The translations under genes and the position numbers were made by a program. The notes beneath the pieces are model-generated. The model saw only the letters and a list, made by a program, of their open reading frames with translations, was not told the DNA's origin and searched no databases. From the NCBI RefSeq assembly GCF_000715075.1, contig NC_134101.1, positions 139,204,237-139,268,236 of the forward strand: a DNA stretch of 64,000 nt. Direction: 5' to 3'. The stretch comes from Nicotiana tabacum (lineage: Eukaryota; Streptophyta; Magnoliopsida; Solanales; Solanaceae). The first letter of the stretch is position 1, and every line of letters begins with the position of its first letter. Shown here one piece after another: positions 33,190 to 44,483 of the stretch.

Positions 33190-34228
33190 TCTATGGACAA
33201 AACTTGTTGTCTTCCTCTATTCTCAATATTGCTTTGTTAATTTCTCTTTTACGATAATTGTGCTTTCTACTGGAAATGCTTCAACTACTTTGGGGTGTTA
33301 TCTATGAAACTTTTTAAATTTTTATCTTTGACAAAAGCAATATTACAAATTTCACTTGCTTACCTAAATATGTTCATCTTGTGGCTCTGCAGTCAAATTA
33401 TTCAAGGCTACACATATACAGAAAGTTTGCCGATGATATGAGATATAGGTTGTCTTTGATTGTTGAAAGTGAAAAATACATCAAAATAGTGTCTGATAGA
33501 GGCCATAAAGGAAAAGAGAAAAGTACACAATAATTCTAGTAGCCTTTCGTTCATTATTTGTTAAATTTGCCATTGGTAGTTGCCGAACAAAGAAAATTGA
33601 AGTATAAAAAGAAGTTTTTCACTAATAATCTGTTAAGGTATAAAAACTATTTTAAGTACAGAATCAAAGATATTAATATAAAATTTTAAAGGTTGGCAGA
33701 GACACCTGCTCTTTTGGAAAATTTGGTTGAATTATCTCTTGCTTTTGCAGGATTTTCTATCTTTAATCAAAGCCACATGCTGAGGAATTTCAGCTCTATC
33801 TAATAATAGAAACACTGGCAAGTATATCCTTTCCAGGTAATATAGTGAGTTATGGCATTGCTTAACATTCATCAAATGGATAAAACATTCTACATAGGTT
33901 CAGGTGAGTTCAAGGGAATGGGGCCCCATGTGAGCTAAACGATTGATTTTGACTGGTAGGAGTTAAGTTGCTCCGACACAACCCTAGTAATAAAAAATAT
34001 GCAACATATTTTTTACTAAGAATTTATCAGAAATAATGTGAAGCTCTTATAAGCCTAACTAGCCTATTAAGATATTATTTGTGTGGAAACAATTTGCTAA
34101 AAAATCACTTTTTTGAAATTATTAGTAATATAGTTTATATAGGTTACACTTTTAAAATTATGTCAAATTATTTCTTTACGCTATTATCCTAATAATTTCT
34201 AATTTATTTATCTTTTTTTATAGTTTTC
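33190..34228. other. Unassigned AT-rich stretch
   Basis: No retroelement protein or LTR recognised. It may be old genomic DNA flanking element B. It contains an exon-like open segment (33393-33533). Confidence 0.5.
33393..33533 (+). other. Exon-like open segment
   Basis: A pyrimidine/G mix ending in GGCTCTGCAG precedes a 46-codon open segment (SNYSRLHIYRKFADDMRYRL then SLIVESEKYIKIVSDRG) that ends in TAA. I do not recognise it. It could be a terminal exon, an old coding remnant or chance. Confidence 0.2.
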
Positions 34229-34871
34229 TATCATGATCCAAAATTCAACTAGCCGTAATGACACCTAATCGAACCCGTTAGATAAGCCAACTAATAGTCA
34301 TCACAATCCAAATGAGATTAATAAGAAATCAATGATGAATTAACTAAACTTTTATAATAACTCAAGGATTGGTAGTACAAGTGACGAGCCGCTAAGACTT
34401 AAAATAACAAAGGTGGTGTTAAATAATACAACATCTATTTGGAATATACATAAACAGAATTTATAATTTAAAACTACCAAGGACAAGTGGTAGCTATATC
34501 TGGAAGGTAGTTACATCTTCAATGTCAGCTCCCGCCATACGTAGTAGCATCAGCTCCTAATTTTGTACACAAGGTGCAGAAGTGTAGTATGAATACAACC
34601 GACCTCATGTACTGAATACGTATCATAACTAACCTCAGTGAGGTAATAGAAGAAAGAATTATAAATGATACTTGCTATCACCTGTATAATTCATAAATTC
34701 CAACAAGTACAAGACAAAAATATGATCAAATCATGAAATCAAAGATAAAACCATCTTGGTGCTCACATGTTTTTTCAATGTATTCATTTCAGATATACAT
34801 CCAAGGAAATTGCAAGTAAATAATAAATGCAATAACCAACTATCAACCTGTTGCGACGCACAACTCGATCT
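34229..34871 (+). repeat. Element D LTR, left part
   Basis: Begins TATCATGATCCAAAATTCAA, close to LTR starts of the TGTCATGATCC type common in Solanaceae gypsy elements; the TG is mutated to TA. It is broken at 34871 by element C and continues at 44484. No internal region of D is visible on either side, so it is probably a solo LTR of ~3.1 kb. Confidence 0.6.
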
Positions 34872-35569
34872 TGTAACGACCCGAACGGTCGTTTTGAGAA
34901 TTAACGCCTCGATACCTTATTAACTGCTTTCTCCTTGTTTATTTCTACTATTTTGATTTGCCGGGATGATTCGTTTTGAGTTTCGGAGAGTTTTGGGACA
35001 CTTAGTCCCTAAATGAGAGTTTAAGTCTTAGAAATTGGACCGTAGTCGGAGCAGTGTGAAGACGGGTCCGGAATGAAATTCCATCGATTCCGTAAGCTCT
35101 GTTGGGTGATTTTGGGCTTCGGGGGCGTGTCTAGATTGTGTTTTGGAGGTCCGTAGCTTATTTAGGCTTGAAATGCCGAAAGTTGAATTTTTGAAATTTT
35201 CGGGCCGATAGTGAAATTTTGATATCAGGGTCAGTATCCGATTCCTGAAGTTGGAATAGGTCCGTAATATTGAATATGACTTGTGTGCAAAATTTGGAGT
35301 CAATCGGACGTGATTTGCTTAGTTTCGGCATCACTTGTAGGATTTTGAAATTTCAAGTTCATTAAGTTTGGATTAGAGGGTAATTCATGATTTTAGCGTT
35401 GTTTGGTATGATTTGAGGGCTCAACTAAATTCGTATGATATTTTAGGATTGGTTGGTATGTTTGGTTGAAGTTCCGGGGGCTTCGGGTGTGTTTCGGATG
35501 CTCAACGAGTCATTTTTGGACATAGAAGGATAGCAGATTTGTTGGTTTTTCTGTTGAAGACAATTGTTC

Positions 35570-35850
35570 TTCGCATTCGCGAAGGGGAGATCGCGTTAGC
35601 GAAGGCTATCCAGTGGAAGCATCGCGAACGCGAGGAGCTGAGCGCATTCAAAAAGAGAAAAAGGCGGAGCAGCTGGGACCTCAGAAAGTTGCTCTACGCG
35701 TTCGCGAGTAAGGGGCCGCGTTCGCGAAGGTCCTGACAGCTGAAGCTACATGTTTGCAAGAGGACCCTTGCGTTTGCGAAAGAGGAATTTGGGCCAGTGG
35801 GATTTTGTTCATCGCGTTCGCAATGGTAGTCTTGCGTTCGCGAAGAAGAA
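35570..35850 (+). repeat. Cluster of TTCGCGAA-type palindromes
   Basis: Repeated TTCGCGAA, CGCGAACGCG and GCGTTCGCGA words spaced ~20-40 bp apart in otherwise CG-poor DNA. The homologous cluster is at 42470-42745, and degenerate ones occur in the F LTR (~48290-48550). Confidence 0.75.
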
Positions 35851-36738
35851 CGCATCTGGGTAGAGTATAAAATCCAAAATCGAGGGTTTGAGTTCATAAT
35901 TTCAAAAATTGATTGAGTGCTCGGTAGAAGGTGAAATTTGGAGAGAATTTCGGAGGAATTTTGTGGGTAATGATTCCTAACTCCTTTTTGATTATATCCC
36001 ATTAATCTAAACATGAATTCATCATCTAATTTCGGATTTGGGGTGAAAATTTGGGGAAAATTGAGAAAAGTTGTTAGGCCTAATTTTGGTATTTTGATCG
36101 AGATTTTGGTATCGGATTCGAGTGAATTTGGTATGGTTAGACTCGTGAGTGAATGGGTAATCATAATTTGTGACTTTTACCCGATTCTGAGACGTGGTCC
36201 CGGGGAGGAGTTTTGGGCGTTTTTCTATTTTCTTGCCTTAGCTTCGATTTCATTAGCTAAACTAGTTGTTAGTAGTTATATTTACGTTATGATATTAATT
36301 TGATTAGATTTGGGCCACTCTAAGTTGGATACTCGTGGCAAGAGCGTGATTTCAGATTGATTTGAGCTTGGTTTGAGGTAAGTGGCTTGCCTAACCTTGT
36401 ATGGGGGAACTCCCCTTAGGATTTGGTACTATTGTTATATGAATGCTGTGTACGTGAGGTGACGAGTGCGTACACATGCTAATTATTGAGAAAAACCCCA
36501 TTTTCATTAAGCAAATATCTGTGTTTTCACTTTAATTGAGAATACTAGTTCATGTAGTCTCCTACTTAGCTTAGGAAAACATGTCTGTGTGCCTTAACTG
36601 TCTTATCTGTTTAAACTATTTTACTTGGATAACGTGCAACATGTTTAGGGTAGGAATTACCTATTTCTTTGATGCTAACTTGATTAGAACTGTATACTTC
36701 TTGGCTGAGACTGTTGTGCATATTGATATTGCGTATTT

Positions 36739-36970
36739 ACTTTGGGACTATGGAACGGTATTCCGGGAGATCCCCCTTGCCTATTTACCTTGGGACTACG
36801 TATCGGTATTTCGGGAGATCCCCCCTGAACATTTATATTTGGTACTACGGGACATTATCCTAGGAGATCCCCCTGTACATTTACGACTTGGACTACTAGA
36901 CAGTATCCTAGGAGATCCTCTATTCATTTACATTTGGGACTACGAGATGTTATCTTGGGAGATCCCCTGT
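36739..36970 (+). repeat. LTR tandem repeat, ~48-bp unit (5' LTR of C)
   Basis: Five units with TTGGGACTA, CGGTAT and GGGAGATCCCCC. Also at 43625-43860 (3' LTR of C) and 61665-61985 (LTR of F). Confidence 0.85.
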
Positions 36971-37603
36971 TGCTACATCTGTGTGTTGAGTTATTTATTC
37001 TTGCGATTTCATATTTATTGAATGTTAATATCTTTAATTATACTATCTCATTTCACATTATTTTTCCTTGATATATATATAACCAGTAGGTCCCTGACCT
37101 GATCTCGTCACTAGTCGATCGAGGTTAGGGTTGGCATTTACTGGGTACTGCTGTGGTGTACTCATGCCCTTTCATGAACATATTTTTTGTGTGATGATCC
37201 AGGTTTTTATGCTCATCCATACTATCCGTGAGACGGGACGATTCAGAGACTTCAAGTTATATCTGCCGCGTCTGCAGACCTAGAAGTCCCTCTCTATTCT
37301 CCCATCAGTTATAGGCTTTTCCCTGTATTTCCTTGTTATTAGACTTTTGGAGTTAGAAACCTTATGTATTCTTCTTTAGCTTGTGATTCATGAGATTTCG
37401 GGTTTTGGAAGTGTTATTATTGGTCAAGAGTATTATTATTGTATATGTCGAGCGGCATTTTAAACACTTTATCTATATTTACCTGTTAGATGACTAGTTT
37501 GTACTTTTAACTTCCTTTTCCACAATTTGTTAGGCGTACTTAGTCGTAGAGACTAGATGCCGCCACGACAATTCATATAGAGAGAACTTGGGTCGTGACA
37601 AGT

Positions 37604-37616
37604 TGGTATTAGAGCT
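37604..37616 (+). other. Primer binding site of element C
   Basis: TGGTATTAGAGCT, one mismatch from the tRNA-iMet PBS, 3 nt after the LTR. Confidence 0.88.
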
Positions 37617-37800
37617 CTAGGTTCATAAGAGTCATGAATCATAAGCCGGTTTATTAGAGCCATGCGGATCGGTACAGAGACGTCTGAACTTATCTTCGAG
37701 AGGCTATGTAACTGTTAGGAAAATTTCACTTTATTTGATTCCTTTCATGCGAGATTATTAATTTCGAAATTCTAAACCTTTGTCTTCTATTCTCTCATAG

Positions 37801-39125
37801 ATGATGAGGACACATGCTACCGGAGATGATCAGACACCCGCACCCCCTACTAGAGCTACCAGATGTTGGGGCCAGGGTAGAGGCCAAGGACGCGTACGTG
37901 GTGCAGCCAGAGCACCCGCGCGAGTTGCTACAGAGGAGCCACCAGCAGCTCCAGCCAGAGCTTAGGCGCCTGATACGCCTACTGCTACTACCACTCCAGC
38001 TCTCCAGGAGACCCTTGCACAGTTCATGAGCATGTACACCACTCTAGCTCAGGCAGAGTTAATTCCCCTTGCTGCAGCCACATCTCAGGTCGGGAAGGAG
38101 CATAGACTCCCGCCGCCTTCACCCTAGAGCAACGGGTTCAGGTTGATCAGATCCTAGTGGTTATACCGGTATCGCCTGTAGCCCCAGTTCAACCCAAGGA
38201 TAAGGCATCAACTTTAGAGGATGAGCAGCGAAGGTTTTAGAGGTTCAAGAAGTACAAGCCTCCTACATTAAGTGGTCTAGCATCAGATGATGCCCATGGA
38301 TTTCTGGAGGAGTGCCATTGTATCCTCCGCACTATGGGTATATCGAGATCGAGTGGGGTTTCTTTCACTGCCTTCCAGCTTTGAGGCATAGCCTATTAGT
38401 GGTGGCGTACTTTTGAGTTGGACAGTCCAGCTGAGGCAACTTCCCTTTCATGTACCCAATTTTCAGATATGTTTTTGAGGGAGTAGGTTCCTTAGAGCCT
38501 CAGGGATGAATGGCGTGCCAAGTTTGAGCATTTACGCCAGGGAACTATGACTGTTTCAGAGTACGCTGTCCATTTCACTGACTTGGATAGACATGCACCA
38601 GCCTTGGTTTCTACAGTTCGTGAGAGAGTTCGCCGGTTTATTGAGGAGCTCATTCCCAGCATCAGGTCTAGCATGGCCCGGGAGTTGGAGATGGATATTG
38701 CTTATCAACAGGTGATTAGCATTGCTAGGAGAGTGGAGGGCATTCTTGCTCGGGATATAGAGGAGAGAGAGGCCAAGAGGTCTCGAGAGTCAGGCCATTA
38801 TTCTGGTGCCCATGCTCCTGCTGCAATTTGTCATGGTAGGAGTTATATGAGTCACCCCGTTCAGTCAGCTCTTCCAGCATCCAGTGGTATTCTAGCTCCT
38901 CCTAGACCTCAAGAGCCTTATTATGCACCTCTAGTATCTAGCATGCCTCCTACAGGGGGTGCTTTCAGTGGTAAGTCCAGCAGACCTGGACTAAGCCAGT
39001 CACAACCGCCACATCCTCCTAGAGCTTGTTTTAAGTGTGGAAAAACACGCCATGTGGTGAGGGATTGCCCTAGACTTAGGAGGGGTGCACCTCTAGAGAC
39101 TTCTCAGCCACAACGTGCTCTGTAG
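37801..39125 (+). pseudogene. gag: Gag of element C
   Basis: Starts MMRTHATGDDQTPAPPTRAT with an Arg/Gly-rich N terminus. A TAG near 37963 and a frameshift near 38090 break it. The gag core is recognisable from ~38226 (RFKKYKPPTLSGLASDDAHG) with several stops, then open from 38547 (MTVSEYAVHFTDLDRHAPAL). The zinc knuckle CFKCGKTRHVVRDC is intact CX2CX4HX4C. It ends at TAG 39123-39125, with protease following in the same frame. Confidence 0.88.
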
Positions 39126-40223
39126 AGTTCCCAAGCTATGATCACAACACCAATTGCTACCCCACCTGCTCAGCCAGCTAGAGGTGGAGGTCGTGGAGGT
39201 AGAGGTCGCCCTAGAGGGGAAGGCCAAGCCAGATACTATGCCCTTCCTACCCGTACGGAGGCTGTCACCTCTGATTCTGTCATCACAGGTATTGTTCTGA
39301 TCTGTCATAGAGATGCATCGGTTTTATTCGATCTAGGCTCCACTTATTCTTATGTGTCCTCTTATTTTGTCCTGCATTTGGGAGTATCTCGTGATTCTTT
39401 GAGTTCCCCTATTTATATTTCTACTCTTGTGGTAGATTCCCTTGTTGTGGACTGTGTTTATCGGTCGTGTTTGATTGCTCTTAGTGGTTTTGAGACCAGA
39501 GCCGATTTATTGTTGCTCAGCATGGTAGATTTCGATGTTATCTTGGGAATGGATTGGTTATCGCCCCATTATGCTATTCTTGATTGTCATGCCAAGATTG
39601 TGACTCTAGCTATGCCAGGTGTACCACGAGTAGAGTGGAGGGGTACTTTAGATCACACTCCCAGTAGAGTTATATCACTTCTTAAGGCTCATCGAATGGT
39701 TGAGAAAGGGTGTGACGCGTATCTAGTCTATGTGAGAGATGTAAGTAGTTATACCCCTATAGTTGATTCAATCCCAGTAGTGAGGGATTTTTCCGATGTG
39801 TTTCCAACTGATCTTTCATGTATGCCACCCGATAGAGATATTAATTTCGGCATTGATTTGTTGCCGGGCACTCAGCCCATTTCTATTCCTCCTTATCATA
39901 TGGCTCCTCCTGAGTTGAAGGAGAAGTTGCAAGAATTACTTGATAAGGGCTTTATTCGGCTCAATATGTCACCTTGGGGAGCTCCTGTCTTGTTTGTGAA
40001 GAAAAAGGATGGTTCTATGCGTATGTGCATTGATTATCGCCAGTTGAACAAAGTTATAGTGAAGAACCGGTATCCTTTGCCTTGTATTGATGATCTGTTT
40101 GACCAGTTATAGGGTGCTCGAGTGTTTTCTAAGATTGACTTGCATTTAGGTTATCATCAGTTGAAGATTCGGGAGCCAGATATCCCGAAAACTGCGTTCA
40201 GGACTCGGTATGGTCATTATGAG
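39126..40223 (+). pseudogene. Protease and N-terminal RT of element C
   Basis: Open from 39138 to TAG 40110-40112, then recognisable up to the hAT insertion. A Gly/Arg-rich linker precedes the protease active site, which reads [18 protein letters not shown] (DLG), followed by [74 protein letters not shown], stop, then [15 protein letters not shown], which has the first catalytic Asp. The gene is interrupted at 40224. Confidence 0.9.
40216..40223. repeat. hAT target site duplication, left
   Basis: ATTATGAG; the right copy is ATTACGAG at 41164-41171 (7 of 8). Confidence 0.85.
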
Positions 40224-41163
40224 TAGGGGTGTATATAGGTCGGATTGGTTCGGATTTTACAATTACCATACCAAGTCAATTGTGTCGGATTATTAAATCT
40301 AAAGACCAAACCAAACCAATAAAACTCGGGTTTTTCACTCTCGGTTTTTCTCAGGTTATTCGGATTTTTTTCCGGTAAAATCTTTGTAGAACAAAATATA
40401 TAAATTATACTCAAAATATTTCTTTAGTCCTAGTAAGATACAACTATATAAAGTATTTTCCAAGAAAATAATACGAAATATGAGATATGTCATGACATTA
40501 TCCTAAAATATTCAACATTAAAGACAATAAAATTATGTAATATAAATATTGCTAATTAAAGCCATAATAAAAATAAACATAATCTAAGAATACTAAGTCA
40601 TGCTAAAATAAGTAGACTAATAAGGGATTATTAAATACATGACTAAACGCTAAAGAAAAAATAAAAATATGTTATGCATTTTTATCTAAATTATTGCAAA
40701 ACAAAAAATAGATATTCAATACATTCCCGTTCATAGTATTGAATTAAATGTCTTTTGTTAGAATTAGTATTGATTTGATTTTGGTTTGGGCTTTCGTTAG
40801 CACTATTTAATTTACTAATGTTAATGGCTATAAAACTTATTGGAACATTCAAAAGTTCTAAGTCCAACCTTAAAATAATATCTCAAAAACTAAAATTATA
40901 AAATCTTTTAAGAAAGATTTATAAATTACATCACAATAAGTATATTTATATATTAAATATATCTAAAATTTATATATTTGTAATGTCGGGTTGGTTTGGT
41001 TTCGGTTTGACTTTATTTAGTTAAAACCAAACCAAACCAATTATGGTCGGGTTTTTTTCCAACACCAAACCAAATCAAACCAACACATAGTCGGGTTTTT
41101 TTTCTCGGTTTGACTCGGATTATCGTGTTGGTGCGGTTTGTCGGTTTCCTTTGTACAACCCTA
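40224..41163. mobile_element. Non-autonomous hAT-type DNA transposon (940 bp)
   Basis: Terminal inverted repeats are TAGGGGTGTATATAGG on the left and TAGGGTTGTACAAAGG (reverse complement of the right end): 13 of 16 match. An 8-bp duplication of RT sequence flanks it, as expected for the hAT superfamily. The interior is AT-rich and non-coding, with subterminal AACCAAACC / GGTTTGGTT repeats. It has no transposase, so it would depend on a hAT enzyme elsewhere. Insertion plus duplicated bases total 948 bp, so RT resumes in the same frame. Confidence 0.88.
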
Positions 41164-42441
41164 ATTACGAGTTCCTTGTTATGTCATTTGGGTTGACCAA
41201 TGACCCGACAACATTTATGTATTTGATGCACAGTATATTCCGACCATATCTTTACTCATTCATTATTGTCTTTATTGATGACATTCTGGTATACTCCCGG
41301 AGTCGGGAAGATCATGAGCAACACCTGGGGATAGTGCTTCAGACTTTTAGAGAAAAGAAATTATGTGCAAAGTTCTCGAAATGTGAGTTCTGGTTGGATT
41401 CCGTGACATTCTTGGGTCACGTGGTATCAAGTGAAGGGATCAAGGTGGATCCAAAGAAAGTGGAAGCAGTGCAACGTTGGCCCAGACCATCCTCAGCTAC
41501 AAATATCCGTAGTTTTCTTGGCCTGGCGAATTATTACCGTCGATTTGTTGAGGGATTTTCATCTATTGCAGCGCCTATGACCAGGCTGACCCAGCAGGGT
41601 GCTCCATTCAGATGGACGGAAGAGTGTGAGGAGAGCTTTCAGAAGCTCAAGACAGCTTTGACTACAACCCTAGTATTAATATTGCCTACAGGTTCGGGGT
41701 CTTATACTGTATATTGTGATGGCTCGAGGATTGGTCTTCTAGCGGTATTGATGTAGGATAGTAGGGTGATTGCCTACGCGTCTAGATAGTTGAAGGTGCA
41801 TGAGAAGAATTATCCTGTGCATGATCTCGAGTTAGTTGCTATCGTTACGCCTTGAAGATCTGGCGTCATTATTTGTACGGTGTTCCTTGTGAGATTTATA
41901 CTGATCACTAGAGTTTGCAGCATCTGTTCAAGCAGAAGGACCTTAATTTGCGTTAGAGGAGGCGGTTAGAGTTGCTGAAGGACTATAATATCATTATCTT
42001 GTACCACCCGGGGAAGGCCAATGTGGTGGCCGACTCTTTGAGTCGTCGGGCAAAGAGTTTGGGGAGTTTAACTTATCTACTAGCAGCAGAGAGGCTTATA
42101 GCGATGGATTTTTAGGCCTTAGCAAGTTAGTTTGTGAGATTGGATATTTCGAAGCCCAGTCGGGTCCTAGCTTGTGTGGTTTCTTGGTCTTCCTTGTTTG
42201 ATCGTATCAGAGAGCGTCATTATGATGACCCTTATTTGCTTGTCCTCAAGGACAAGGTTTTGCAGGGTGATGCCAGAGATGTGACCATTGGTTATGACGG
42301 GGTATTGAGAATGCAGGGTCGGATATGTATACCCAATATTGATGGGCTTCAGGAGTTGATTCTAGAGGAGGCCTACAATTTGCAGTATTCCATCCATCCG
42401 GGTACCGCAAAGATCTATCAGGATTTGAGGCAGCACTATTG
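41164..42441 (+). pseudogene. RT, RNase H and partial integrase of element C
   Basis: RT resumes at [16 protein letters not shown]. The catalytic box is FIDDILVYS, followed by [40 protein letters not shown] and the start of RNase H to TAG ~41754. Downstream are more stops and a frameshift near 41850 (IYTDH, LYHPGKANVVADSLSRR). The integrase zinc region is recognisable from ~42134 (RERHYDDPYLLVLKDKV, YSIHPGTAKIYQDLRQHYWW). It stops abruptly at 42441, fused to LTR sequence, with no DDE core left. Confidence 0.9.
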
Positions 42442-44483
42442 GTGGTTTTTCTATTGCAGACAATTGTTCTTCGCGTTCGCGAATGGGAGATCGTGTTCGC
42501 GAAGGCTGTCCAATGGAAGCATCGCAAACGCGAGGAGCTGAGCGCGTTCACGAAGAGGAAAAATGGGAGCAGCTGGGACTTCAGAAAGTTGCTCTACGCA
42601 TTTGTGAGTAAGGGGTCGTGTTCGCCAAGGTCCTGGCAGCTGAAGCTATGCGTTCGCGAGAGGACCCTCACGTCCGCGAAAGAGGAATTTGGGCCAGTGG
42701 GATTTTGTTCATCGCGTTCGCGATGGTAGTCTCGCATTCGCAAAGAAGAACGCATTTGGGCAGAATTTAAAATCCAAAATCGAGGGTTTGAGTTCATAAC
42801 TTCAAAAATTGATTGAAAGCTCGGTAGAAGGCACAATTTGGAGAGATTTTTGAAGGAAGTTTGGGGGTAATGATTTCTAACTCCTTTATGATTAAATCCC
42901 ATTAATCTAAACATAAATTCATCATCTAATTTCGGATTTGGGGTGAAAATTGGGGAAAGTTGAGAAAAGTCCTTAGGCCTAATTTTGGGATTTGGTATCG
43001 GATTCGAGTAAATTTGGTATGGTTAGACTCGTGAGTAAATGGATGTTCATAATGTGTGACTTTTACCCGATTCTGAGACGTGGGCCCGAGGAGGATTTTT
43101 GGGCATTTTTCTATTTTCTTGCCTTCGCTTCGATTTCGTTAGCTAAATTAGTTGTTAGTCGTTGTATTTACGTTATAATATTGATTTGATTAGATTTGGT
43201 CCACTCGGAGTTGGATACTCGTGGCAAGAGCGTGATTTCTGATTGATTTGAGCTCGATTTGAGGTAAGTGGCTTGCCTAACCTTGTGTGGGGAAACTCCC
43301 CTTAGGATTTTGGTTCTGTTGTTATATGAGTGTCGTGTACGTGAGGTGACGAGTGCGTACACGTGCTAATTATTGAGAAAAACCCTATTTTCATTAAGCA
43401 AATATCTGTGTTTTCCCTTTTAATTGAGAATACTAGTTCATGTAGTCTCCTGCTTAGCTTAGGAAAACATGTCTACGTGCCTTAACCATCTTATCTGTTT
43501 AAACTGTTTTACTTGGACAACGTGCAACATGTTTAGGATAGGAATTACCTGTTTCTTTGATGCTAATTTGATTAGAATTGTATACTTCCTGGCCGAGACT
43601 GTTGTGCATATTGATATTACGTATTTACTTTGGGACTACAGAACGATATTCCGGGAGATCCCCCTTGCCTGTTTACTTTGGGACTATGGATCGGTATTCC
43701 CAGAGATCTCCCTACACATTTATATTTGGGACTACGGGACGTTATCCTGGGAGATCCCCCTGTACATTTACGATTTGGACTACAAGACGGTATCCCGTGA
43801 GATCCTTATTCATTTATGTTTGGGACTACAGGACGTTATCTTGGGAAATCCCCTGTTGCTATCTCTGTGTGTTGAGTTATTTCTTCCTGTGATTTCATAT
43901 TTATTGAATGTTAGCATCTTTAATTACTGTCTCATTTCACATTATTTTTCCTTGTTATATATATAACTAGTAGGTCCCTGACCTGATCTCGTCACTACTC
44001 AGCCGAGGTTAGGCTTGGCACTTACTGGGTACCGTTGTGGTGTACTCATGCCCTTTCCTACACATGTTTTTCGTGTGTAGATCCAGGTTCTTCTGCTCAG
44101 CCATACTATCCGAGAGGCGAGGCTATTCATAGACTTTAAGGTATATCTGCCGCGTCCGCAGACCTAGAAATCCCTCTCTATTCTCCCTTCAGTCATAGGC
44201 TTTTCCTTGTATTTCCTTGTTATTAGACTTCTGGAGTTAGAAACCTTATGTATTCTTCTTTAGCTTGTGATTCATGAGATTCCGGGTTTTGGGACTGTAA
44301 TTATTGGTCAAGAGTGCTATTATTGTATATGACGAGTGGCATTTTAAACGCTTTATCTATATTTACCTGTTAGATGGCTAGTTTGTACTTTTAAAATCCT
44401 TTTCCGCAATTTGTTAGGCTTACCTAGTGGTAGAGACTAGGTGCTTCAAGACAGTTCACGGAGGGAGAACTTGGGTCGTGACA
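42442..44483 (+). repeat. Element C 3' LTR, 5'-truncated
   Basis: Matches the 5' LTR from ~35543 onward (CAATTGTTCTTCGCGTTCGC) to the end GGGTCGTGACA. The first ~670 bp are missing. It contains the CG palindrome cluster (42470-42745) and the ~48-bp repeat (43625-43860). Open frames here are LTR shadows. Confidence 0.9.

Larger units (their letters stand above)
34872..37600 (+). repeat. Element C 5' LTR (2729 bp)
   Basis: Starts TGTAACGACCCGAACGG and ends GGGTCGTGACA. It contains a cluster of CG palindromes (35570-35850) and a ~48-bp tandem repeat (36739-36970). No gene. Confidence 0.92.
34872..44483 (+). mobile_element. Chromovirus-like Ty3/gypsy element C, deleted
   Basis: 5' LTR 34872-37600, PBS for tRNA-iMet, gag, protease, RT (split by a hAT-type insertion), RNase H, partial integrase, and a 3' LTR lacking its first ~670 bp. 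Flanks are GATCT on the left and TATCT on the right (4 of 5 match), consistent with a 5-bp TSD in element D. It is related to element F. The RT type suggests the Del/Tekay group; no chromodomain is left to confirm this. Confidence 0.88.

Noticed and set aside
41151..41171. Start codon of an RT ORF at 41151
   Set aside because: The ATG is in the hAT insertion and its duplicated target; the RT gene starts far upstream.
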